NCBI GenBank assembly: GCA_947372165.1
Contig: CANBSP010000001.1
Span: 1-64,000, forward strand
From: Actinomycetota bacterium
GTDB lineage: Bacteria > Actinomycetota > Actinomycetes > Nanopelagicales > Nanopelagicaceae
Reading direction: 5' to 3'
DNA: 64,000 nucleotides
The notes below the pieces were generated by a model that was not told the DNA's origin, did no database searches, and worked only from the letters and a program-made list of their open reading frames with translations. This document shows positions 34,305 to 42,719 of the stretch, one piece after another. Each line of letters begins with the position of its first letter. The stretch's first letter is position 1. The translations under genes and the position numbers were made by a program.

Positions 34305-35591
34305 TCAGAATGCGAGACCAAGCAAGCTATCAAGGATCCGCGAGAGATTTCCAGCTTCTCGTGTTGCAAGTTGATCGGCCTGTGATTGATTTCCAATAGT
34401 TCGCAGCGCCCACTCCTCCAACGCATTGAGAGCCGCAGGAGTATCGAGATTGTTCGCAAGGGCCGACACAATAGTGGATATGACGGAATCCGTACTTGCA
34501 ACCTCTTCGCGAGAGAGAGCGATCCGGATATTGGCGACGGACTCTTGGGCAGTCTTCAACTTCTCGGCACTCCACATGCGATCGCTCTGGTAATGATCGC
34601 GTAGCAAGGCGTACCGGATGCTCACTGGATCTACACCTTCATTGAGAAGTCTCGAGACAAAGACCAGATTGCCTTTACTCTTACTCATCTTCTCGCCATC
34701 GAGTCCAACCATTCCAGCATGAACATAGTGACGAGCAAAAGGTTGGCCCAATATCGCTTTGCCTTGAGCCCCGCTCATGAAGTGATGAGGGAAGATCAGA
34801 TCCGATCCACCGCCTTGGAGTTCGATCGAGAAATCAGAGTGATGAGACGAAAGATAATCTTCGCCAAGGAGATAGCGAAGTGCGATGACCGAACATTCAA
34901 TATGCCAACCGGGTCTACCAAAGCCGTGACTACTCTCCCATCCCGGCTCATTATTCTTATTTGCCCACCACAAAACTGGATCAAGTGGATGACGCTTACC
35001 GATTCTCTGTGGGTCGCCACCTCGCTCGGCAAAGATTGTCAGCGCTTCATCTAAGGGAATCGGAAGATCTGCGAGGAAGGAAGAGATATCCATGTAGAGG
35101 TCTTGATCCACGGTGTAGACGAAACCATTGACCTTCATCTGAGAGATCGCCCGATCGATCTCGGTCATGACGGCAGTCGCTGGAACATAGGCCTTGGGCG
35201 GGTGGATATGGAGCGCGCTCATATCTGATCGAAAGAGATCGATCTGGCTCGCGGCAAGTTCTTGCCAATCCACGTTATCTCGTTCTGCTCTCTCAAGAAG
35301 AGGTTCGTCAATATCGGTAATGTTCTCAACGAACTCAACCTTTGTGCCCATCGCACGTTGATATCTATTTATTAAGTCAAAGGCGATATATGTGGCAGCG
35401 TGGCCCAAGTGCGTCGCGTCGTATGGAGTGATGCCACAGATGTACATCGAGAAGGGATGAGAACTTCCCCGTGACGCGCCAACCTCAACCAATCCCATGG
35501 AGCCGTTGAGCTTGAGTGTTGGGAGATCAAACCGCATCGGTGGCTGATAGAGATCAGGCCATGACGGGATTGTCTGCGAAGAGGAGTTCAT
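34305..35591 (-). CDS. mshC: L-cysteine:1D-myo-inositol 2-amino-2-deoxy-alpha-D-glucopyranoside ligase MshC
   Basis: ATP-dependent ligase adding cysteine to GlcN-Ins in mycothiol synthesis, 428 residues. It is a cysteinyl-tRNA synthetase paralogue. The HIGH-type motif is in MYICGITPYDATHLGHAATY, with a zinc Cys. The KMSKS loop is GEKMSKSKGNLV. The tRNA-binding domain of CysS is absent, and the GRPGWHIECSV and GGGSDLIFPHH segments fit MshC. The ATG at 35591 follows a TAGGCT box by seven bases; longer frames begin inside the upstream gene. Its presence indicates that the organism uses mycothiol. Confidence 0.93.
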   Translation of the reverse strand: MNSSSQTIPSWPDLYQPPMRFDLPTLKLNGSMGLVEVGASRGSSHPFSMYICGITPYDATHLGHAATYIAFDLINRYQRAMGTKVEFVENITDIDEPLLERAERDNVDWQELAASQIDLFRSDMSALHIHPPKAYVPATAVMTEIDRAISQMKVNGFVYTVDQDLYMDISSFLADLPIPLDEALTIFAERGGDPQRIGKRHPLDPVLWWANKNNEPGWESSHGFGRPGWHIECSVIALRYLLGEDYLSSHHSDFSIELQGGGSDLIFPHHFMSGAQGKAILGQPFARHYVHAGMVGLDGEKMSKSKGNLVFVSRLLNEGVDPVSIRYALLRDHYQSDRMWSAEKLKTAQESVANIRIALSREEVASTDSVISTIVSALANNLDTPAALNALEEWALRTIGNQSQADQLATREAGNLSRILDSLLGLAF

Positions 35592-35628
35592 GGAGAGAAG
35601 CCTATCTAATGGAATATAAAGGAGCCTC

Positions 35629-36327
35629 TTAAAAGGGCGGCCACGGAACGGCTGGCCAATCTTCTGACGGAAATGGAAAGGTTCCTTCCTGTGCAAGCCT
35701 GTCTATTCGCATGTGAAGCGCTTCAAAATCCTTATCGCTCAAATACTCCCTGATGCTGACATCTTCGAGATTATCCATGAGGGCGGAAAGGTCCGCTTGC
35801 TCTTGATCCGTGAGTGATTCACCTGCGAACTGCCACAGCACTGTTCTCAATTTATCCTCGTGGTGAAATGCGACTCCATGGTCACAGCCAAAAATTGCCC
35901 CCTCAAGATCCGGGAGAATATGTCCGTACTTTCGATCTGTGTTATTGATAATCACATCGAAGAGCGCCATCTTGCGGATGCGCAGATCGTCAGTTGAAGC
36001 GAGTGAGAGAACGTCAATGGATTCATCGACATCAACCCATCTTTGAACAGAACCCAATCCGTAAGGACCATCGCGGAGAATCGTCTCAGGGACAATCTTG
36101 TAACCCAGCGCCTCGGAGACCTGAAAGGCTGCGACTTCTCTCTTCGCCAATTCGCCATCGGGAAAATCCCATAGGACTCTCTCCCCAGCTATTGGTTTAT
36201 AGATGACAGATACGGGATTCTCACCTTCTTGAATTTCACAAAGTAGGGTCGCATTGGAAGCATCCACCAAGCGACCAACGACGGTCAATTCACCTATAGA
36301 GAACTGATCAGGATCTGCGTTCTTCAA
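35629..36327 (-). CDS. SCO1664-family PI3/4-kinase-like protein
   Basis: A 232-residue protein of the actinobacterial SCO1664 family, distantly like phosphatidylinositol kinases and HipA. Kinase-like elements can be seen: a lysine in SVIYKPIAGE (about residue 42), the catalytic-loop pattern FDVIINNTDRKYGHIL (about 124-139) and a DFG-like CDHGVAF (about 148-154). No substrate is known. It is coupled to a DUF3090 protein and a phosphomutase-like protein upstream. TIGRFAM descriptions recognise these three as a conserved trio. It ends 38 bp before mshC, but co-function with mycothiol is only a guess. Confidence 0.85.
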   Translation of the reverse strand: MKNADPDQFSIGELTVVGRLVDASNATLLCEIQEGENPVSVIYKPIAGERVLWDFPDGELAKREVAAFQVSEALGYKIVPETILRDGPYGLGSVQRWVDVDESIDVLSLASTDDLRIRKMALFDVIINNTDRKYGHILPDLEGAIFGCDHGVAFHHEDKLRTVLWQFAGESLTDQEQADLSALMDNLEDVSIREYLSDKDFEALHMRIDRLAQEGTFPFPSEDWPAVPWPPF

Positions 36328-36887
36328 CGGCGATAGCCATTCGCTCGAGGGCAGAGATGGCCATCGTTATTGATCGGAAGACCGCAGAATGGGCAGACTT
36401 GTCGTCCAGCATTGACCACTGAATCTGCTCGATCGACAAAGGTGCGGGCTTGATGGATACGCAGGTGAGCAGTGATGAGATCTGGCGCATCTTCTATCTG
36501 AAGTGCTTCTTCGTCATCGAGCAGATCGGTGATCTGCTCATCCCCCATCGCTTGCAACTGTAGAATGATCCGCTGTGAGATTTCATCCCAGCTAATCGCG
36601 ATGATTCCAACTCTAAAATCCTCATCGATGGGGAACTCCAACGGTTCGTAATCTTTGTGATGGAGAACTGACAATTCATCGAAGCTTGCGCTTTGGGAGG
36701 CACGCACCTCTCGAATGAGCCCACGAAATCTTTCCGCTAAGGCCTGGACTTGACTCTTCTCAACGACGACTGAGGAGAGTCCGGCAGTTCCGTGAATCTG
36801 TATGAAGAATGTTCGCTCTCCTGGCAACCCAACTGTGCCGGTAGTGAATCGATCAACTTCTTCATGATTGATGCTGATGCGACTCAT
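36324..36887 (-). CDS. DUF3090 family protein
   Basis: A 187-residue protein of unknown function, the middle member of the SCO1664/DUF3090/MSMEG_4193 trio. The N-terminal part alternates strands (RTFFIQIHGTAGLSSVVVEKSQ), then an acidic region (LLDDEEALQIEDAPD). The C-terminal CPFCGLPINNDGHLCPR looks like a zinc ribbon with three Cys and a His. It overlaps both neighbours by four bases, so the three proteins are made from one message in fixed ratio. An adaptor or nucleic-acid-binding role is possible but unproven. Confidence 0.85.
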   Translation of the reverse strand: MSRISINHEEVDRFTTGTVGLPGERTFFIQIHGTAGLSSVVVEKSQVQALAERFRGLIREVRASQSASFDELSVLHHKDYEPLEFPIDEDFRVGIIAISWDEISQRIILQLQAMGDEQITDLLDDEEALQIEDAPDLITAHLRIHQARTFVDRADSVVNAGRQVCPFCGLPINNDGHLCPRANGYRR

Positions 36888-37561
36888 CGTTGCCTCGAAA
36901 GTTTGGCGCCACTTCCGCCGCCCAGCGAATTTTGTGTGGGGCCGACAACCTTCTCATTTAAGTGCGCGGTGTTATTTGTTTGAGTGACGGTGGCTTGATC
37001 ACCATGAATGAGAATTGAGGTAATAGATGCCGGGTCTATGGCGATGCGTTGGAATTGATCAAGATGCAGCCCTAGGTAGTGGGCGGTGATCGCTTTGATG
37101 ACATCGCCATGCGAAACAAAGAGCGTTGTCTTTCCTGGAAGAGCAAGTCGCTGCACTGTCTCGGTGCTTCGACCGAGCATCTCATGGAAACTTTCACCGT
37201 CTGGGAAGCGGACGGATGATGGATTCTTTTGAATCGACTTCCATAAGGCTTTCTTTGATAACCGGGCAAGAGATTGACCGCTCCATTGACCGTATTCCAT
37301 CTCAATAATGCCCGGATCCTTAATCACCTCAAGATCTGGATGGCGTTTCAGGAAGGGGGCGACTGTCTGTCTCGTTCTCAGAAGCGGGCTGATGACTACT
37401 CGAGAAATCTTCATCCCATCGAGATGGTCAGCAAGAGCGTTTGCTTGGCTTTGGCCTCGATCACTCAGGCCTATCGTCTTGTCACGACCAGCGAGAATTG
37501 ATCGTGCGTTTGCAGTTGAGTGACCATGTCGAAGAAGGAGTATCTGGGTCGCTCGTGTCAT
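36884..37561 (-). CDS. MSMEG_4193-family histidine phosphatase / phosphomutase
   Basis: A 225-residue member of the phosphoglycerate mutase-like superfamily. The phospho-histidine motif LLRHGHSTANA is at residues 9-19. Acidic IIEMEYGQWSGQ and the second catalytic histidine in LFVSHGDVIKAI complete the active site. The family is named for its place beside an SCO1664-like kinase. It is the first gene of the operon and has its own leaderless-type promoter, divergent from the aldo/keto reductase. Confidence 0.88.
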   Translation of the reverse strand: MTRATQILLLRHGHSTANARSILAGRDKTIGLSDRGQSQANALADHLDGMKISRVVISPLLRTRQTVAPFLKRHPDLEVIKDPGIIEMEYGQWSGQSLARLSKKALWKSIQKNPSSVRFPDGESFHEMLGRSTETVQRLALPGKTTLFVSHGDVIKAITAHYLGLHLDQFQRIAIDPASITSILIHGDQATVTQTNNTAHLNEKVVGPTQNSLGGGSGAKLSRQR

Positions 37562-37573
37562 ATAAGAAGGTTA
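37562..37573 (-). promoter_or_regulatory. leaderless-type -10 box of the MSMEG_4193-like gene
   Basis: On the minus strand TAACCT (37573-37568), six bases, then ATG at 37561. The opposing aldo/keto reductase start at 37611 has TAGCCT seven bases upstream (37598-37603). Confidence 0.58.
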
Positions 37574-37610
37574 CCGAGTTATTTGACCTTCCGTTGGTAG
37601 CCTCACGCCC

Positions 37611-38564
37611 ATGGAGATGCGCGTACTGGGTCGAACTGGGTTATCGGTATCCAGGCTTGGTCTAGGAACCATGACGTGGGGTCGAGATACAGACGAACAC
37701 GAGGCCGCAGACCAACTTCGTTCCTATCTCGATAGCGGCGGAAATCTGCTTGATACCGCTGCTATGTATGGTGATGGCGACAGCGAACGCGTCATCGGCG
37801 GCTTTCTCGGGACGCTTATCAATCGGGATGAAGTTCTTGTAGCCACAAAGGCTGGAATCTCCCCCGCCAGTACACATCGTCGAACCGGCAACTCTCGAGC
37901 AAGCATGTTGGATGAGCTTGATGGTTCGCTCACTCGTCTAGCCCTCGACCACGTCGATATCTGGCAGGTCCAAGGATGGGATACGGAAACCCCACTCGAT
38001 GAGACCCTGGGTGCCATGGACTATGCCGTCAACTCTGGTCGCACGCGCTATGTCGGATTATCTAACTTCGCCGCATGGCAATTAGCGCGAGCTGCAACTC
38101 TCCAAAATCCACTCTTTGGAAAGAGCCCGATAACAACGATCGAATCTGAATATTCCCTCTTGAACCGCTCAATCGAGAACGAGGTATTACCAGCAGCCCA
38201 AGAGTTGGGTGTCGGAGTTCTTGCTTGGTCTCCACTTGGTCGTGGCGTGCTTACAGGTAAGTACCGCACTGGCGTGCCTTCAGATTCACGTGGTGCAAGC
38301 CCTCACTTTGCGGAATTCATAGCGCCATACACGGATGCAAGAAGTCGCTCGATTGTCGAAGCGGTTTGTGTTGCAGCCGAAGGTTTGGGTTATAGCCCAC
38401 TTGAGGTTGCCATTGCGTGGGTACGCGACAACCCCGCAATCGCCAGCGCTATCGTCGGTGCTCGCACCGGGGCTCAATTGCGTGGCATATTGGCGTCAGA
38501 GGAGATCACTCTTCCCGACCCAGTGAAATTAGCGCTCGACGATATCTCGTTGACTTCTCGTTAA
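37611..38564 (+). CDS. aldo/keto reductase
   Basis: A 317-residue NADPH-dependent aldo/keto reductase-fold protein. Visible are the N-terminal RVLGRTGLSVSRLGLGTMTWG and the catalytic Asp and Tyr in LLDTAAMYGDGDSE. The catalytic Lys is in VLVATKAG. The active-site histidine, normally in a DxxxxH context after the fifth strand, is replaced by Gln in VDIWQVQGWD. Cofactor-binding IASAIVGARTGAQLRG is near the end. The substitution may change the reaction or favour another role. The start may also be the ATG at 37617. Confidence 0.87.
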   Translation: MEMRVLGRTGLSVSRLGLGTMTWGRDTDEHEAADQLRSYLDSGGNLLDTAAMYGDGDSERVIGGFLGTLINRDEVLVATKAGISPASTHRRTGNSRASMLDELDGSLTRLALDHVDIWQVQGWDTETPLDETLGAMDYAVNSGRTRYVGLSNFAAWQLARAATLQNPLFGKSPITTIESEYSLLNRSIENEVLPAAQELGVGVLAWSPLGRGVLTGKYRTGVPSDSRGASPHFAEFIAPYTDARSRSIVEAVCVAAEGLGYSPLEVAIAWVRDNPAIASAIVGARTGAQLRGILASEEITLPDPVKLALDDISLTSR

Positions 38565-38583
38565 AAGCTCGATTATCGTTCTT

Positions 38584-38619
38584 AACAGTTAGATCAACAG
38601 TTAGATCAACAGTTAGATA
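38584..38619. repeat. three tandem 12-bp repeats at a convergent gene junction
   Basis: AACAGTTAGATC at 38584-38595 and 38596-38607, then AACAGTTAGATA at 38608-38619. The last copy contains the C-terminal codons and stop of the M20 peptidase gene on the minus strand. Slippage would change the 3' gap without altering the protein. Confidence 0.85.
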
Positions 38620-39955
38620 AGAACCGAGCTAGCACTCGGACTCCAAAGATCAACCCATCAACTGGGATGCGCTCGTCGACGCCATGGAAGAGTGCAAAGA
38701 AATCAAGATCATTCGGAAGTCGGACTGGGCTATAACCATAACCAACGATTCCAAGGTCTGAGAGCGCCTTGTTATCAGTGCCGCCACTCATGAGATACGG
38801 AACGGGTATGCCTTCTGGATCTTCAGCGATAATCGCTGCACACATCCCTTGTACAAGCGGTCCATCAAAATCAACCTCTAGTGCCTTATCTCGAATCATT
38901 ACCTCAACGACGGCATCCTCGCCTGCGAGTTGCTTGACGGTATCTGCGAGTTCATTCTCGAAGCCAGGAAGGAACCTGCCATCAACAACTGCTGATGCTG
39001 ATCCCGGAATCACGTTGGCCTTATAGCCCGCTTCCAACATAGTTGGGTTTGCGGTGTTCTGAACAGTCGCACCCATCATTCGTGCAGCCCCACCGATATG
39101 TTGCAAGAGCGGCCGGGGGTTGGTTGGGTCGTATTTCTCCCCTACAAGTTCGGCAATCTTTGAGAAGAATTTTGAACCAGTTTTCGTCTCTCGTTGTGGC
39201 CATTGGTGGCTTCCAATACGACTAATCGCACGAGTTAATTTCGTAACGGCATTCTCGGAGTTAATAAATGAACCATGACCTGCGCTTCCTGTGGCGGTCA
39301 ACTTCATCCATTGAATTCCCTTTTCTGCAGTCTCAACGAAGTAGAGGCGATGCCCACCTGTGATCGTGACAGAGAATCCACCCACTTCTGAAATGGCCTC
39401 AGAATAATTTTCAAAGAGCTCTGGTCGATTCTTTACCAACCAGCGAGAACCGTAGACGCTTCCTGCCTCTTCATCAGCAAAGAAGATCAATAGGACATTA
39501 CGAGGAGGAGTGAAACCGGCGCGAGCCCAAGCGCGCACGACTGCCAAGAACATGGCGTCGCCATCCTTCATATCTACTGCGCCTCTTCCCCAGATGAAGC
39601 CATCCTTAATGAGACCAGAGAATGGGTCAACGCTCCAATCATCGGCATTTGCTGGAACCACATCGAGGTGGCCATGAACCACGATCCCTGGTCGGCTCTG
39701 ATCGACACCTCTAATCTTGGCAACGACATTGACTCGATTGGGTGCGGTTTCGATGAGTTCAGATTCAATACCTACTTCTGCAAGTTTTGCCGCGCAAAAC
39801 TCTGCCGCAGCCTTCTCGTCGCCCTTACCTTCACCATAGTTCACACTCGGGATCTGAATCAGTCCCTGAAGAAGGGAGATGACATCCTCCTCCATCTCTG
39901 CCATTTGAGCAGGAGTGAGGTTGTAGCCGATCTGTTCTGAATTGTTATGGGTCAT
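38606..39955 (-). CDS. M20 family dinuclear zinc peptidase
   Basis: A 449-residue M20/M28 metallopeptidase, probably a dipeptidase or deacylase of the ArgE/DapE/CPG2 group. Zinc ligands are visible in VVHGHLDVVPA, RGAVDMKDGDA, FADEEAGSVYG and near the end in LMSGGTDNKAL. A dimerisation domain interrupts the catalytic one. The substrate is unclear. The start MTHNNSEQ at 39955 has AGGA seven bases upstream and is preferred over 39970. Confidence 0.9.
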   Translation of the reverse strand: MTHNNSEQIGYNLTPAQMAEMEEDVISLLQGLIQIPSVNYGEGKGDEKAAAEFCAAKLAEVGIESELIETAPNRVNVVAKIRGVDQSRPGIVVHGHLDVVPANADDWSVDPFSGLIKDGFIWGRGAVDMKDGDAMFLAVVRAWARAGFTPPRNVLLIFFADEEAGSVYGSRWLVKNRPELFENYSEAISEVGGFSVTITGGHRLYFVETAEKGIQWMKLTATGSAGHGSFINSENAVTKLTRAISRIGSHQWPQRETKTGSKFFSKIAELVGEKYDPTNPRPLLQHIGGAARMMGATVQNTANPTMLEAGYKANVIPGSASAVVDGRFLPGFENELADTVKQLAGEDAVVEVMIRDKALEVDFDGPLVQGMCAAIIAEDPEGIPVPYLMSGGTDNKALSDLGIVGYGYSPVRLPNDLDFFALFHGVDERIPVDGLIFGVRVLARFLSNC

Positions 39956-39987
39956 CCCCCAATCCTGCACCAGAGTTCATCCAAGTG

Positions 39988-40011
39988 CACGGTTTAGCAC
40001 ACGGTTTAGCG
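39988..40011. repeat. two tandem 12-bp repeats upstream of the M20 gene and tRNA-Leu
   Basis: CACGGTTTAGCA (39988-39999) and CACGGTTTAGCG (40000-40011), flanked by GTG and CAC. They lie in the 149-bp gap between the peptidase start and tRNA-Leu. Function unknown. Confidence 0.75.
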
Positions 40012-40051
40012 CACTGTAATTGCTCCATTTCCCTCGAATCAAAGAGATTGC

Positions 40052-40057
40052 TATATT
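40052..40057 (+). promoter_or_regulatory. candidate -10 box for tRNA-Leu
   Basis: TATATT at 40052-40057 is the best -10 match before the tRNA and would give a 5' leader of about 40 nt. The -35 element is poor. Confidence 0.4.
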
Positions 40058-40104
40058 TCTCCACTGACCCTCGGGAGCAAGCCAGCGACCAATGGGAAAC
40101 ACTC

Positions 40105-40188
40105 GTCCGGGTGGCGGAATTGGCAGACGCGCTAGCTTGAGGTGCTAGTCCTCGCAAGGGGTTCGGGGTTCAAGTCCCCGTTCGGACA
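40105..40188 (+). tRNA. tRNA-Leu(GAG)
   Basis: An 84-nt class II tRNA. The acceptor strand GTCCGGG pairs with TTCGGAC (two G-U pairs). The anticodon stem CTAGC/GCTAG encloses the loop TTGAGGT with anticodon GAG at 40139-40141, reading CUC and CUU leucine codons. A short variable arm (CCTCGCAAGGGG) and T arm CGGGG-TTCAAGT-CCCCG follow. The 3' CCA is not encoded. It stands alone, with thymidine kinase 54 bp downstream, and shows no duplicated 3' end that would mark an integration site. Confidence 0.95.
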
Positions 40189-40242
40189 CACTGTGTTAAG
40201 TCTCATGGCAATAAATCTCCTATGAGGTGGCAGGATACGGCC

Positions 40243-40884
40243 ATGGCCGAGCTCATCTATTACTGCGGAACAATGGATAGCGGTAAATCAACGCTTGCCC
40301 TTCAGACCGCCCACAACCATCAGAGTCGCGGTCGCCACGGTGTCATCTTCACCAATAAGGACCGCGGTGGTCCAGGAATGATCACCAGCCGACTCGGTCT
40401 CAAGTCCGAGGCCGTTGAAGTCAGTGATGGACTCGACCTTCATAAATTTGTCGTAGAGATGCTCAGCCGCGGCGAGCGCGTTGACTTCATTATTAGTGAT
40501 GAGACTCAGTTCTTCGATGCCAAGCAGATCGAGGAGTTAGCGCAGATCGTTGATGGGCTTGGTATCGATGTATATGCATTTGGAATCCTTACTGACTTTA
40601 GGACGAAGCTCTTCCCTGGCTCGGCTCGGCTTGTAGAGCTTGCTGATCGAGTTCTACCACTTCAGGTTGAAGCTCTCTGCTGGTGTGGCTCCCGAGCAAC
40701 CCACAATGCTCGCGTCGCCTATGGATCGATGATTACCGAAGGCGAACAAGTGGTTGTTGGAGATACCGAAGATCCAGAGGCTGTCGGGTATGAGGTGCTC
40801 TGCCGTCGTCACCATATGCGACGGGTGACAAGCCGTTCGGCAAGCGCCGCAAGACCTGAACCACTACCCTTTCAAGGTATCTAG
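40243..40884 (+). CDS. tdk: thymidine kinase
   Basis: Type II thymidine kinase for thymidine salvage, 213 residues. The P-loop is GTMDSGKST (residues 9-17), the Walker B-like IISDETQFF follows, and the lasso loop ends GYEVLCRRHH. A zinc site is formed by CWCG and the later C..H residues. The start at 40243 (MAELIYYCG) has AGGA eight bases upstream and is preferred to 40222. Confidence 0.93.
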   Translation: MAELIYYCGTMDSGKSTLALQTAHNHQSRGRHGVIFTNKDRGGPGMITSRLGLKSEAVEVSDGLDLHKFVVEMLSRGERVDFIISDETQFFDAKQIEELAQIVDGLGIDVYAFGILTDFRTKLFPGSARLVELADRVLPLQVEALCWCGSRATHNARVAYGSMITEGEQVVVGDTEDPEAVGYEVLCRRHHMRRVTSRSASAARPEPLPFQGI

Positions 40885-40937
40885 AAATCTAAGACGCTTT
40901 ACCCGCAACCAGATAGAGAAGAGAGATAGGTAGAGTC

Positions 40938-41978
40938 ATGGAATCAAAAGGTTATGCAGCACTCGCAGGAAACTCTGCATTAGAACCATTCACCTTCCAG
41001 CGTCGCGAACTCGGTTCGCACGATGTCGCTCTCGACATCCTCTACGGGGGCATCTGTCACTCTGATATCCATCAGGTTCGCGAAGAGTGGGGATCTAGCC
41101 TCTTTCCAATGGTTCCAGGGCATGAGATCGTCGGCCGGGTAACATCAATCGGATCTGGGGTCAGTAAATTTTCCGTTGGCCAACTCATCGGTATCGGAGT
41201 ATTCATCGACTCGTGCCGCGAATGCGAGAACTGCCTCAAAGGAATACAGCAGTATTGCTTGAATGGAATGACCGGCACTTACAACACCTACGAGCGTAAT
41301 ACGAAAAACATCGCATTCGGCGGGTACGCCAACAATTTTGTGATCGATGAAGCTTATGCAGTTCATGTCCCGGAAAATTTGCCACTCGAAGGCGTTGCAC
41401 CTCTTATGTGTGCCGGCATCACGCTCTACTCGCCACTTCGTCATTGGCAGGCTGGGCCCGGTAAGAAAGTTGCGATTATGGGACTAGGAGGACTTGGGCA
41501 TATGGGCGTTAAATTTGCCGCAGCACTTGGTGCTCATGTAACCGTGCTCTCTCATTCACCAAAGAAGCGTGAAGATGCGATGGCTATGGGAGCTCATGAA
41601 TTTTTGGTTCTAAACTCGGATGAGGATTTTGCAGCCCACAAGAGGGAATTCGATCTCATTCTCAACACTGTTTCAGCTGACCTAAATATAGAAAAATACC
41701 TCAACTTGGTGAAGATCGATGGGACCTTAGTCCTAATCGGGCTTCCTTCAGCACCAATGTCTATCGGGGCCGGGTCACTCATTAGCTCACGACGCTCACT
41801 CGCAGGCTCGATGATCGGTGGCATTCCCGAACTTCAAGAGATGCTTGATTTCTGTGGCAAGCACCAGATTGTCAGTGATGTCGAAGTGATCGAGCCTTCG
41901 TATATCAACGAAGCATATGATCGAACTGTCGCATCCGATGTGAAGTATCGCTTTGTGATCGATGCGAGCAAGTACTAA
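40938..41978 (+). CDS. zinc-dependent alcohol dehydrogenase (YahK/CAD-like)
   Basis: A 346-residue medium-chain dehydrogenase like YahK and cinnamyl-alcohol dehydrogenases, probably reducing aldehydes with NADPH. Catalytic zinc residues are in GGICHSDIHQ and VPGHEIVG. Structural zinc cysteines are in CRECENC and the following C. The Rossmann motif is VAIMGLGGLGHMGVK. It stands alone between tdk and a convergent DUF554 gene. The natural substrate is unknown. Confidence 0.9.
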   Translation: MESKGYAALAGNSALEPFTFQRRELGSHDVALDILYGGICHSDIHQVREEWGSSLFPMVPGHEIVGRVTSIGSGVSKFSVGQLIGIGVFIDSCRECENCLKGIQQYCLNGMTGTYNTYERNTKNIAFGGYANNFVIDEAYAVHVPENLPLEGVAPLMCAGITLYSPLRHWQAGPGKKVAIMGLGGLGHMGVKFAAALGAHVTVLSHSPKKREDAMAMGAHEFLVLNSDEDFAAHKREFDLILNTVSADLNIEKYLNLVKIDGTLVLIGLPSAPMSIGAGSLISSRRSLAGSMIGGIPELQEMLDFCGKHQIVSDVEVIEPSYINEAYDRTVASDVKYRFVIDASKY

Positions 41979-41984
41979 CTCAGA

Positions 41985-42719
41985 TTAAATAAAGTGATGA
42001 GCTGCCGATGCGATCAAAGGCGCGATAAAGATCGCCGGCAGCAGATTCCCGATAGCGATCACTTTGATATTGAGAATTCGTAGCGAAATCGCAATCAATA
42101 AAATCCCACCAACTGCCGTCATGGCGCCCACCTGGAAAGAGTTCATGACGTTGCCCATCCCCCAGCCAGCCAGGGTCCAGAGGCCCTGATAAATACCGAC
42201 TGGAATAATCGAAGCGAGAACCCCCCAACCAAAAGTGGCGGCAAAGGCAATCGATGTGATGGCATCCAAGATCGATTTCAAAATTAGCTGTTGTTGGCCA
42301 TTTCCCATTCCGTCGGAGATTGATCCGAGAATAGCCAGCGGCCCAATTGCGAAGAGCAATGATGCGGCCATGAAACCTTCAATGAAATTCCCGCGACCAG
42401 GACGAGAGAATCTATCTCGTATCCCCTTTCCAAAACTCTCCAGACGATCTTCTATCTTGAGAGCTGTGCCGAGAAGTGCGCCGAGCACAAGGGCGAGAAT
42501 CATGGTGAGCAGCGTCCAACCCTTAGGCAGGGCTCCGGCATATGCCTTATCCCAGACAACCTTCAATGCATCAGCTGCGGCCACAAGAGTGACGAGGCCC
42601 AGGGCATCTGTGATGAGCGATCGAGTCTTCTCTGGGATGCGATTTCCGAAGAGAACACCTACAGCACTGCCAGCTGCAATGCCTACTACGTTAAGAAGAG
42701 TGCCGAATCCGTTAAACAT
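41985..42719 (-). CDS. DUF554 family membrane protein
   Basis: A 244-residue integral membrane protein of the DUF554 (YdfK-like) family, often called a putative transporter. Six or seven hydrophobic helices are visible, starting GTLLNVVGIAAGSAVGVLFGN. The conserved GFMAASLLFAIGPLAILGSISDG and a glycine-rich C-terminal half ending FIAPLIASAAHHFI follow. Its ATG overlaps the uppP stop, so it is expressed with uppP from one short divergent promoter. The substrate is not known. Confidence 0.85.
   Translation of the reverse strand: MFNGFGTLLNVVGIAAGSAVGVLFGNRIPEKTRSLITDALGLVTLVAAADALKVVWDKAYAGALPKGWTLLTMILALVLGALLGTALKIEDRLESFGKGIRDRFSRPGRGNFIEGFMAASLLFAIGPLAILGSISDGMGNGQQQLILKSILDAITSIAFAATFGWGVLASIIPVGIYQGLWTLAGWGMGNVMNSFQVGAMTAVGGILLIAISLRILNIKVIAIGNLLPAIFIAPLIASAAHHFI

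Noticed and set aside
40105-40188. Integration site at tRNA-Leu
   Set aside because: No repeat of the tRNA 3' end, no integrase and no foreign-looking genes follow; xerD at 6010 is the housekeeping recombinase.
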